A DNA stretch of 12,877 bases from an uncultured Aquincola sp. (GTDB lineage: Bacteria; Pseudomonadota; Gammaproteobacteria; Burkholderiales; Burkholderiaceae), in NCBI GenBank assembly GCA_937883885.1, contig CAKZXL010000066.1, positions 1-12,877 of the forward strand, read 5' to 3'. Within the stretch, counting starts at the first letter, position 1. The number at the start of each line of letters is the position of its first letter. Position numbers and translations under genes: made by a program. Of the stretch, positions 1 through 11,611 are shown piece by piece. The notes under the pieces were generated by a model, which did no database searches, was not told where the DNA came from, and worked only from the letters and a program-made list of their open reading frames with translations.

Positions 1-1
1 C

Positions 2-751
2 TGGGACAACCCGGGCCACAACCCGTACATGGGCGACCTGCCCTCGGCCATCGACCGCTATACCGACATCTCGCCCGCGGCGCGCGAGCGCCTGAAAAAG
101 CGCATGGCCGCGCGCCAGTACGACGAGATGGTCTCGATCCGACGCGACAGCATCGTCGGCAAGGACGTCTACCAGTCCGCCATCCGCGACATGCACTTCG
201 GCAACGGCGGCATCTGCAACACCGTCACCCGCAACAAGTGGTCGGCCGACGCCGAAGAGCGTGGCCTGGTGTACTGCGAAAGCGGCGAATGCATCCTGGT
301 GCCCACCGTGTGCCGCAACGTCAGCCGCATCAGCCGCGCAGGCGGCCCGGGCGGCGCCGCTGCCGCCGGCCCTGGCGAGCTGACCTTCGATCCGCCGGCC
401 GCCGGCAACCCGGCCGTCGCCGCCGCGCCCGACACCCTGGAAAGCCTGCCGCCCACCGGCGCCGGCACGCCCGCCACCGGCCTGGCCGTGGTGCCCACCG
501 CAGCGCCGATCCTGGCCGGCCCCATCATCGGCAACGGTGGCAATGGCGGCCAGCCGGTGCTGGGCGGCCCGATCTCGATTCCTTCGGCGCCGGTGCTGCC
601 TTCGGGCAGCCTGCCGCCGGTGCCGGTGGTGCCGCCGCCGGTGCCCGAGCCCGCCACCTGGGCGCTGATGCTGGGCGGCATCGCCGTGCTGGCCTGGATG
701 CGGCAGCGCCGCCTGGTGGCCCAGCCGGTGCGCGACGGCCGCCGCGGCTGA
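2..751 (+). CDS. MHFG-type PEP-CTERM sorted surface protein, 5'-truncated by the window edge
   Basis: The reading frame is open from base 2 (beginning Trp-Asp-Asn-Pro-Gly) to the TGA at 749-751. No ATG precedes position 29, so the true start and signal peptide probably lie left of the window. Numbering from the internal Met at 29, a DMHFGNGG motif with M at residue 55 is followed by several cysteines and a conserved-looking segment ending PTVCRNVSRI. This pattern matches my memory of the MHFG family of PEP-CTERM proteins. Residues ~100-204 are a low-complexity Ala/Gly/Pro linker. A C-terminal sorting signal follows: VPEPATW at 205-211, a hydrophobic helix (~212-224), then RQRR. Such signals are processed by exosortase in exopolysaccharide-producing Gram-negatives, giving an exported surface or matrix protein. 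The molecular function is unknown. Oddly, about 12 residues follow the basic cluster, where most family members stop almost at once. Confidence 0.82.
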   Translation, partial: WDNPGHNPYMGDLPSAIDRYTDISPAARERLKKRMAARQYDEMVSIRRDSIVGKDVYQSAIRDMHFGNGGICNTVTRNKWSADAEERGLVYCESGECILVPTVCRNVSRISRAGGPGGAAAAGPGELTFDPPAAGNPAVAAAPDTLESLPPTGAGTPATGLAVVPTAAPILAGPIIGNGGNGGQPVLGGPISIPSAPVLPSGSLPPVPVVPPPVPEPATWALMLGGIAVLAWMRQRRLVAQPVRDGRRG

Positions 752-789
752 CGGCCCACCCGCCCGCGCCGGCGGGCCACATGCACACC

Positions 790-820
790 AAGCCCCCGCC
801 GCACCGGTTGCCGCGGGGGC

Positions 821-822
<2 letters not shown>
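790..822. terminator. Hairpin between convergent genes, probable bidirectional terminator
   Basis: AAGCCCCCGC (790-799) pairs perfectly with GCGGGGGCTT (813-822), a 10-bp GC-rich stem with a 13-nt loop. It sits between the PEP-CTERM gene (+) and uvrA (-). The right arm contains the first two bases of the uvrA stop codon complement (821-823). The T-tract is weak on both strands (TTATTCCTT on +), so strict intrinsic termination is uncertain, but stem and position fit a shared terminator. Confidence 0.6.
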
Positions 823-3727
<2,905 letters not shown>

Positions 3728-3750
3728 CGAAGGGGCGAGGGCAACCGGCC

Positions 3751-3756
3751 ATCATA
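3751..3756 (-). promoter_or_regulatory. Candidate -10 element for uvrA
   Basis: On the minus strand the hexamer TATGAT (one mismatch from TATAAT) lies 24 bp upstream of the uvrA ATG. It would place the transcription start near 3744, with a leader of about 17 nt. The -35 region 16-18 bp further upstream (around CTGCACC) matches poorly. The call rests on the -10 and its position only. Confidence 0.4.
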
Positions 3757-3834
3757 GTGCTCGGCGATTTCAGGTGCAGGCACCGGGCATGGGACCGCAC
3801 GCAGCGCCATCCCCAATGCCCCAGGGCAGTGCGC

Positions 3835-3863
3835 TTGTCGGCCCCGGGCCGCAGGCCTAGAGT
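3835..3863 (+). promoter_or_regulatory. Candidate sigma70-type promoter for the phospholipase gene
   Basis: TTGTCG (3835-3840) and TAGAGT (3858-3863) are separated by 17 bp. Each matches four of six consensus positions, notable in such GC-rich DNA. Transcription would begin near 3870, which favours the GTG at 3886 as start codon over the GTG at 3862 or the ATG at 3664 inside uvrA. No strong ribosome-binding site is visible before 3886. Confidence 0.4.
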
Positions 3864-3885
3864 GGGCCGACCCCTTCAGCAAGCC

Positions 3886-6800
3886 GTGGACCCGTCCGCC
3901 CCCCACACCCCCCACCCCGCGGCCGCCCGCCAGCCGCGCTGGCTGCGCGACGAGCAGGCCGCGCTGCTGCGCCGCCGGCGGCGTGCGGGCCTGGGCCCGG
4001 GCCGCCGCGTGGCCGAATTGCCGACGGTGGGCCTGGCGCTGTCGGGGGGTGGCGTGCGCAGCGCCACCTACGGCCTGGGCCTGATCCGGGGCCTGGCCCA
4101 GCGCGGGCTGCTGCCACGCATCGATTACCTGTCCACCGTGTCGGGCGGCGGCTACGTGGGCGCGATGCTGGGGCGGCTGATCCTGGCGCTGGGCGTCGGG
4201 CCGGCGCAGGCGATGCTGGCGCAGCGCCGCTCCGCGCTGCTGGACTGGCTGCGCCGCAATGGCCGCTACCTCACGCCCGCCGGCTCGCACGACGTGGGCG
4301 TGGCCGCCGTCACCTACCTGCGCGCCTTCGTCGCCATCCATGCCGAGCTGATGATGGCCGCGCTGCTGTTCGGCCTGCTGGTGGTGGCGCCGCACCTGTG
4401 GCAGCTGAGCACCGACACGCTGGACCCCGCCACCTGGCAGGCCTGGGGCAGCCTGTGGTTGCCGGCCGCGGTGGCCTGGATGTGCGCCACCCTGCCCGGC
4501 CTGGCCTGCGGCTACTGGGTGGCCCGCGAAGGCCCCGACCCGACGCGCCGCGATGCGGCCGCGGCGGTGCGTGAGCGGGTGCAGGCCGGTGTGCTGTGGG
4601 CCGCCACCGCTGCGCTGTTGTGGCTGGCCTGGCGGCTGCAGCTGCTGCGGCCTTTGAGCGAAGGCCTGGTCGGCATGCCGATGCTGCTGCTGGCCGTGAC
4701 CTCGGTGGCGGCGGGTGTGGGCGGCACCTGGGTGGCGCTGGGCCGCAGCACCGACAGCCGCGGCCTGGCCAGCGCCCGCGTGCGCCGCCGCACCACCGAG
4801 CTCACGCGCAGCGCCCTGATCGTGGCGGCGCTGTGCCTGTTCATGGGTGTGCTGGACCTGCTGAGCTGGCGGCTGCTGAAGCTGGCGCTGGCCGACCGCG
4901 ACTGGCTGTGGGGCGGCGTGGGCCTGGGCGGCTTTGCGGCGCTGCTGCTGCGCGCGCTGGCGCAGCCGCTGCAGCAGCTGGTGCAGCAGGCCAGCGCCTC
5001 GCTGGGCACCTGGACGCCGCGGCTGCTCAACGCCGCTGGCGTGGGGGTGCTGGCGGTGGTGCTGTGCTTCTGGTTCAGCACGGTGCAATGGCTGGTGTTC
5101 ACACCCGCACCCATGGGCTGGCTGGATGCGGTGCCGCCCACCTGGCGCGCCGGCGGCCTGCTGGCGGCCTGTGCGCTGTGGTGGCTGACCACGGCCCACA
5201 ACGAGGCGATGGCCAATGCGTCGTCGCTGCACGGCTTTTACCGCGCGCGGCTCACGCGGGCCTACCTGGCGGTGGGCAACCCCAACCGGCCGGTGCTGCA
5301 GCCGGCCGCGGGCGAGGCGGCGGCCGACGTCACGCAAGTGGTGTCACGCGACGACGCCGACCTGCGCGACTACCGGCCCGAGCGCCGCGGCGGGCCCATC
5401 CACCTCATCAACACCTGCCTGAACCAGACCCGCGACGACGCCAGCGGCCTGTTCAACGCCGACCGCAAGGGCACGCTGCTGACGGTGCGGCCCGACGGCG
5501 TGGAGATCGGCCCGCGCGAGCGGGTGTGCTTTTCCACCGCCAGCGAGGTGGGCACGCTGGGCAAGTGGGTGGCCATCTCGGGCGCGGCAGCGGCGCCAGG
5601 CGCGGGCGCCTACACCTCGCGTGGCTGGGCGCTGCTGCTCTTTCTCATCGGCGTGCGGCTGGGCCATTGGGTGCGTGAGCCGGCACCCCCGGCGCGCCCG
5701 CGCCCCGGCTGGCGCGATGCGCTGTGGCGGCTGGCCGCCAAGCCGCTGATGCTGTGGTCGGAAGCCACGGCCACCTACCGCGGCCAGGCGCGGCCCTGGT
5801 GGTACCTGTCGGACGGCGGGCACTTCGACAACACCGGCGTGTATGCGCTGCTGCGGCGGCAGCTCGACTTCATCGTGCTGGTGGACGCCAGCTGCGACCC
5901 GCGCTACGAGTTCACCGACCTGGAGAACCTGGTGCGCAAGGCCCGCATCGACTTCGGCGCCGAGATCGAGTTCTACCCCCACGAAGAGGCGGTGCAGCGC
6001 TTCGGCGTGGACGAAGCCGGCGTGACCGTGCTCTCGCCGCAGGACATGGCGGACAGCCAGTCGTCGCGCGGCGTGCTGCTGGGCCGCATCCGCTACCTGC
6101 GGCCGGCCGGCTGCCCGGCCGACATGCCGGAGCACCAGGGCACGCTGCTGGTGATCAAGCCCAACCTGCATGCCGCGCTGGACGTGGACGTGCTGGCCTA
6201 TGCGCAGCGCCACCCGCGCTTTCCGCACGAATCCACCGGCGACCAGAACTTCGACGAGGCGCAGTGGGAGAGCTACCACCGCCTGGGCGAAGACGCCGGC
6301 GCCGCGCTGCACGTGGAATGGCTGGAAGGCCTGCCCGGCTGGCGCCAGCGCGCCCTGCATGCGCTGGAGAGCCCTGCCCGCCTGCGCCCGCCAGGCCAGG
6401 CCCTGCCCGCGCCGGTGGCGCCGCAGCCCGAGCCGGCCTGGCGGCGCGCCGCCAAGAACAGCGCCATCGGCACCACGCTGGGCCTGGGCGCCTCGGGCAC
6501 GCTGCTGCTGTCGCTGTGGCAGGTGAGCGACCAGATCCGCCAGAACGAGAACACCCAGCGCAGCGAGGTGCGCACGCTGTTCACCGAGGTGTCGCGCGCG
6601 CTGTCGGCGGTGGACCTGGCCTGCCCCAAGGTGCCGGTGCACGTGAGCCAGCAGGTGACGCTGCTGCAGGACCTGGTGCAGAACCCGGTGATCAGCGACC
6701 TGGACCGGGTGGCGGTGCAGCGGCTGCTGGAAGCCACGCGCGACCAGTGCCGGCTGCTGTCGGCCATCCCCACCGACGCTTGCGTGGCCGCCCAGCGCCA

Positions 6801-7548
6801 GACGCAGGACGGCCTGTGCACCGCGCTGGCCACGCTGCCCAGCCGCGATGCCTTGAGCTACTGGCACCCGTTCGAGCTGCCGCCGGGCCGCATGCTCACC
6901 GGCGCCGGGCTGGTGGCTCTGCTGCAGGCCCGCTGGCGTGGCGACGCGCCGCCCACCGCGGTGGCCGTGGCGCCGCCGGCTGAGGTGCCCGGGGCGCCGC
7001 CGGCCATGGGCGCAAGCCCACCGCCTGCGCCGTATCCCACCACGGCGCCTGCGCCGGCCAAGCCCTGGCCGGCCCCCACGCCAGCCGCCGGTGGCCCCAC
7101 AAGCCCAGCCCCGGCCACCGCGCCCGGCGACAGCGCCAGCGCGCTGCAGTCCACCTGCAGCGCCGCCGGCGAAGGCCTGGTGCGTGTTTACCTGCAGGTG
7201 TACGACGAAGCCTCGCGCAGCGCCGCGGTCGGCCTGCGGGCCGCGCTGCAGCAGGCCGGCGGCGCCAGCCTGCAGGTGGCGCCGATCGAGAACGTGACGC
7301 GCAGCGCCGCGCTGCGCCAGCAGCGGCGGCCGGTGCCCTGGCCGCAGCCCACGCTGGTGGTGCACCAGCGCGCCGACCTGCCGTGCGCGCAAGGGCTGGC
7401 GCAGCAGGTGCGCGCGCAGTGGGCGCCCGGCCGTGGTGGCGAGGTCTGGGTGCGCGAGCTGCCGGCCAGCCTGCGCAACGGCGGCCAGCGTGTCATCGAG
7501 CTGTGGCTGCCGCCCAGCGAAGGCGGCGACACCGGCGCCCGGCGCTGA
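3886..7548 (+). CDS. Large membrane-integrated patatin-like phospholipase
   Basis: The frame encodes 1220 residues from GTG 3886. It is open further upstream, but that part overlaps uvrA and has shadow-like composition. Patatin family members are Ser/Asp-dyad acyl hydrolases. The N-terminal part has the oxyanion-hole motif LSGGGVRSATYGLG (from residue 52) and a nucleophile-elbow-like STVSGGGYVG with Ser86 as candidate nucleophile. The dyad aspartate fits D643 in YLSDGGHFDNTGVY. Between them lie about eight hydrophobic segments (~153-172, 190-212, 234-254, 263-285, 309-328, 340-360, 383-405, 422-437). A further hydrophobic stretch spans 578-595, and a likely single anchor spans 860-880. After the anchor come six cysteines, a Pro/Ala linker (~1023-1085) and a domain from ~1089 containing VRVYLQVYDEASR that I cannot name. 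Family membership is firm. Substrate, topology and role are not known from sequence. Confidence 0.88.
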   Translation: MDPSAPHTPHPAAARQPRWLRDEQAALLRRRRRAGLGPGRRVAELPTVGLALSGGGVRSATYGLGLIRGLAQRGLLPRIDYLSTVSGGGYVGAMLGRLILALGVGPAQAMLAQRRSALLDWLRRNGRYLTPAGSHDVGVAAVTYLRAFVAIHAELMMAALLFGLLVVAPHLWQLSTDTLDPATWQAWGSLWLPAAVAWMCATLPGLACGYWVAREGPDPTRRDAAAAVRERVQAGVLWAATAALLWLAWRLQLLRPLSEGLVGMPMLLLAVTSVAAGVGGTWVALGRSTDSRGLASARVRRRTTELTRSALIVAALCLFMGVLDLLSWRLLKLALADRDWLWGGVGLGGFAALLLRALAQPLQQLVQQASASLGTWTPRLLNAAGVGVLAVVLCFWFSTVQWLVFTPAPMGWLDAVPPTWRAGGLLAACALWWLTTAHNEAMANASSLHGFYRARLTRAYLAVGNPNRPVLQPAAGEAAADVTQVVSRDDADLRDYRPERRGGPIHLINTCLNQTRDDASGLFNADRKGTLLTVRPDGVEIGPRERVCFSTASEVGTLGKWVAISGAAAAPGAGAYTSRGWALLLFLIGVRLGHWVREPAPPARPRPGWRDALWRLAAKPLMLWSEATATYRGQARPWWYLSDGGHFDNTGVYALLRRQLDFIVLVDASCDPRYEFTDLENLVRKARIDFGAEIEFYPHEEAVQRFGVDEAGVTVLSPQDMADSQSSRGVLLGRIRYLRPAGCPADMPEHQGTLLVIKPNLHAALDVDVLAYAQRHPRFPHESTGDQNFDEAQWESYHRLGEDAGAALHVEWLEGLPGWRQRALHALESPARLRPPGQALPAPVAPQPEPAWRRAAKNSAIGTTLGLGASGTLLLSLWQVSDQIRQNENTQRSEVRTLFTEVSRALSAVDLACPKVPVHVSQQVTLLQDLVQNPVISDLDRVAVQRLLEATRDQCRLLSAIPTDACVAAQRQTQDGLCTALATLPSRDALSYWHPFELPPGRMLTGAGLVALLQARWRGDAPPTAVAVAPPAEVPGAPPAMGASPPPAPYPTTAPAPAKPWPAPTPAAGGPTSPAPATAPGDSASALQSTCSAAGEGLVRVYLQVYDEASRSAAVGLRAALQQAGGASLQVAPIENVTRSAALRQQRRPVPWPQPTLVVHQRADLPCAQGLAQQVRAQWAPGRGGEVWVRELPASLRNGGQRVIELWLPPSEGGDTGARR

Positions 7549-7558
7549 AGGCGGCCGC

Positions 7559-9436
<1,878 letters not shown>

Positions 9437-9450
9437 GGAAGCCCGGCATC

Positions 9451-10833
9451 TTAACGAACGGGCTCCGCCTGGGCCTGCGGCGGGGTGGGCGGCGGCGTCG
9501 GCGACGCAGCGGGCCGCGGCCGCATGAGCTTGGCCAGCTCGGCATACATCGGCCCGCAGATCAGCCGCGAAATGCCGCTGGAGACGAAAGCGGTGAGCAT
9601 CAGGCTCAGCACCATGGCATGGCCCGACACCATCTCCATCACCAGGATGAAGGCGGTGAGCGGGCCCTGCGTGGCCGCCGCCAGAAAGCCCACCATGCCG
9701 AGCGCGATCAGCGGAATGGCGTGCTCGGGCGGCAGGCCGAACAGCCAGGCCACGTCGCGGCCGATGCCCGCGCCCACCGCCAGCGAAGGCGCGAACACAC
9801 CGGCCGGCACGCCCGTCCACGACGACAGCCATGTGGCCATGAACTTGAGCAGGGTGTACAGCGCCGGCACGTCGGTCTGGCCTTCCAGCATCGCGCGCGT
9901 GGGCGCATAGCCGGCGCCCGAGGTGCTGCCCTGGCACACCAGGCCGATGACGGCCACGCCCAGCGCGCAGGCGGCGCCAAAGCGCACCGGGTACTGCTGG
10001 CGCCACTGCTTGATGCGCCCCGGCCCCGGCGCCAGCGAGCTGACCAGCAGCTGCGAAAAGAGGCCGCCCAGCAAGCCGGCCACCACCGCCACCACCAGGC
10101 CGGGCAGCAGCAACTGCAGCGACAGGCTCTGCACCCGCAGCTGGCCGAAGTACGTCAGGTTGCCGAACACCGACACCGCCACCAGGCCCGACAGCACGAT
10201 GCACACGATGACCAGCGCGCTCTGCGCCGCATGGTGGCGGCGCGAGAGCTTCTCCAGCGCGAACATCACCCCACCCAGCGGCGTGTTGAAGGCCGCGGCG
10301 ATGCCGGCCGCCGCGCCCGCCACCATCAGGTCGTGGCCATCGATGCGCGCGGCCGGCGACAGCCAGCGCCGCACCGACAGCATCACGCCCGCGCCGATCT
10401 GCACCGTCGGCCCTTCGCGGCCGGCCGACAGCCCGGCCAGCATCGCGCCGCCCAGCAGCGCCGCCTTCTTGATGGCCAGCGGCAGCGAGACCAGCGCGCG
10501 GCGGCGCTCGGGCGCCAGACTGTCGTCCAGCGCCACTATCACCTGCGGAATGCCCGAGCCGGCGGCGCCGGGTGCAAAACGGCGCGTGAGCCACACCAGG
10601 ATGGCGGTGATCACCGGCGTCCACAGCAGCATCAGCCACGGCCCCAGCGGGCCCGAGCTGCGCATGCGCTCATGCAGGTGGCTGGCGGCTTCGCACAGCA
10701 GGGTGACGCCGACCACCGAAGCACCGGTGGCCACGGCCGCCGCCAGCACGATGGCGCGGTCGATCCAGGCGCGGCCGGCGCGGATCTCCCGCTTCAGGTT
10801 GCGCCAGAAATCGGGGGTCTCGTCATCGTGCAT
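9451..10833 (-). CDS. ClC-family chloride channel or Cl-/H+ antiporter
   Basis: This encodes a 460-residue polytopic inner-membrane protein of the ClC family, which moves chloride or related anions as a dimer. The three anion-pathway signatures are present: GSGIP at 92-96 (Ser93 is the central chloride ligand), GREGP at 138-142 (Glu140 is the external gating glutamate) and GVFAP at 345-349. Tyr430 in GPMYAELAK matches the pore tyrosine Tyr445 of E. coli ClC-ec1. In a gapless hand alignment of the FNTPLGG-to-FGNLT region, the internal proton glutamate (Glu203 of ClC-ec1) falls on Thr227, so the transport mode is uncertain. No C-terminal CBS domains are present; the protein ends in a short Pro/Ala-rich tail. 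The ATG at 10833-10831 was chosen because an AAGGTG ribosome-binding site sits 6 nt before it; the longer open frame runs into ssb. The gene is followed by recQ and divergent from ssb. Confidence 0.93.
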   Translation of the reverse strand: MHDDETPDFWRNLKREIRAGRAWIDRAIVLAAAVATGASVVGVTLLCEAASHLHERMRSSGPLGPWLMLLWTPVITAILVWLTRRFAPGAAGSGIPQVIVALDDSLAPERRRALVSLPLAIKKAALLGGAMLAGLSAGREGPTVQIGAGVMLSVRRWLSPAARIDGHDLMVAGAAAGIAAAFNTPLGGVMFALEKLSRRHHAAQSALVIVCIVLSGLVAVSVFGNLTYFGQLRVQSLSLQLLLPGLVVAVVAGLLGGLFSQLLVSSLAPGPGRIKQWRQQYPVRFGAACALGVAVIGLVCQGSTSGAGYAPTRAMLEGQTDVPALYTLLKFMATWLSSWTGVPAGVFAPSLAVGAGIGRDVAWLFGLPPEHAIPLIALGMVGFLAAATQGPLTAFILVMEMVSGHAMVLSLMLTAFVSSGISRLICGPMYAELAKLMRPRPAASPTPPPTPPQAQAEPVR

Positions 10834-10839
10834 AGGCGG

Positions 10840-10845
10840 CACCTT
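10840..10845 (-). promoter_or_regulatory. Ribosome-binding site of the ClC gene
   Basis: On the minus strand AAGGTG (10845 down to 10840) lies 6 nt before the ATG at 10833. This fixes the start at 10833 rather than the far-upstream in-frame start codons that run antisense to ssb. Confidence 0.7.
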
Positions 10846-10893
10846 AGCAGGCGCCGCGCCCGCCCCCGCCCGCGCCGGCGCACCCCCATGCGG

Positions 10894-10899
10894 CACAAT
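10894..10899 (+). promoter_or_regulatory. Candidate -10 element for ssb
   Basis: CACAAT is the only AT-rich hexamer in the first half of the 139-bp ClC/ssb intergenic region and lies 73 bp before the ssb ATG. No convincing -35 is seen 17 bp upstream (the DNA there is almost pure G/C). No LexA-like CTGT-N8-ACAG palindrome is present in this gap. Confidence 0.3.
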
Positions 10900-10962
10900 C
10901 GACCGCTCCCGGCCGGCCCCCGCGCCGCGGCCGAACCCCTTTTTCCCCAAGACCCGACGCAC

Positions 10963-10967
10963 AGGAG
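10963..10967 (+). promoter_or_regulatory. Ribosome-binding site of ssb
   Basis: AGGAG lies 5 nt upstream of the ATG at 10973 and supports this start, consistent with the highly conserved SSB N-terminus that follows. Confidence 0.8.
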
Positions 10968-10972
10968 CGACC

Positions 10973-11524
10973 ATGGCCTCCGTCAACAAAGTCATCATCA
11001 TCGGCAACCTCGGGCGCGACCCCGAGATGCGTTCGTTCCCCGACGGCGGCTCGATCTGCAACATCACCGTGGCCACCACCCGCCGCTGGAAGGCCCGTGA
11101 TTCCAACGAATTCCAGGAAGAAACCGAGTGGCACCGCGTGGTGTTTCGCGACCGCCTGGCCGAGATCGCGGGCGAGTACCTGCGCAAGGGCCGCCCGGTG
11201 TACGTGGAAGGCCGCCTGAAGACCCGCAAGTGGCAGGACAAGGAAGGCCGCGACAACTACACCACCGAGATCGTGGCCGAGCAGATGCAACTGCTGGGCG
11301 GCCGTGAAGGCATGGGTGGCGGTGAGGAAGACGGCGGCGGCAGCAGCAGCGGTGGCGGCTACCGCAGCCGCGGCGCTGCGGGCGGCGGCGGCGGCGGTGG
11401 TGGTGGGTACGGCGACGAGCCGCGCGAGCGCCCGGCCCGCTCGGCCGCCCCGGCCCCGCGCCCGGCCCCCGCACCGAAGTCGAACACCGGCTTCGACGAC
11501 ATGGACGACGACATTCCGTTCTGA
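10973..11524 (+). CDS. ssb: Single-stranded DNA-binding protein SSB
   Basis: This is a 183-residue protein (E. coli SSB is 178). SSB binds single-stranded DNA as a homotetramer during replication, repair and recombination and recruits partner enzymes through its C-terminal tip. Residues 1 to about 107 form the OB fold, beginning [20 protein letters not shown] and including [21 protein letters not shown] and [14 protein letters not shown]. Residues ~108-150 are a Gly-rich flexible linker containing nine consecutive glycines (137-145), followed by a Pro/Ala-rich part. The protein ends in the acidic tip DMDDDIPF, which in E. coli is the docking site for partners including RecQ, encoded here on the other strand nearby. 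A clear ribosome-binding site and a rho-independent terminator frame it as a single-gene unit. The open frame upstream of 10973 is a shadow through the ClC gene. Confidence 0.98.
   Translation: MASVNKVIIIGNLGRDPEMRSFPDGGSICNITVATTRRWKARDSNEFQEETEWHRVVFRDRLAEIAGEYLRKGRPVYVEGRLKTRKWQDKEGRDNYTTEIVAEQMQLLGGREGMGGGEEDGGGSSSGGGYRSRGAAGGGGGGGGGYGDEPRERPARSAAPAPRPAPAPKSNTGFDDMDDDIPF
11381..11407 (+). repeat. GGN trinucleotide tract coding nine glycines in SSB
   Basis: Five GGC codons are followed by three GGT and one GGG in the linker of ssb. The tract is in frame, so slippage by whole units would change only linker length. Confidence 0.8.
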
Positions 11525-11567
11525 CGGCAGATTTCGCGGCCCCTTCGCGGGCCCGGCCCCGGCTTGC

Positions 11568-11609
11568 AGCAGCCCGCGCGCTTCACCGCCGCGGGCTGTT
11601 GTGTTTTGT
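11568..11609 (+). terminator. Rho-independent terminator of ssb
   Basis: CAGCCCGCG (11570-11578) pairs perfectly with CGCGGGCTG (11590-11598) across an 11-nt loop, and two further outer pairs (G-U, A-U) are possible. The T-rich run TTGTGTTTTGT (11599-11609) follows directly. It begins 44 bp after the ssb stop. No T-run exists on the minus-strand side, so it is not an obvious terminator for the convergent J-domain gene. Confidence 0.8.
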
Positions 11610-11611
11610 CG

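Noticed and set aside
9437..10639. In-frame upstream extension of recQ giving 1026 codons
   Set aside because: The extra part overlaps the ClC gene in another frame and has low-complexity composition; the RecQ family N-terminus begins at the ATG at 9436.
9923..10972. Upstream extension of the ssb frame
   Set aside because: It overlaps the ClC gene antisense; SSB's conserved N-terminus and ribosome-binding site fix the start at 10973.
10834..11256. Upstream extension of the ClC frame into ssb
   Set aside because: It would run antisense through ssb, while a proper ribosome-binding site precedes the ATG at 10833.
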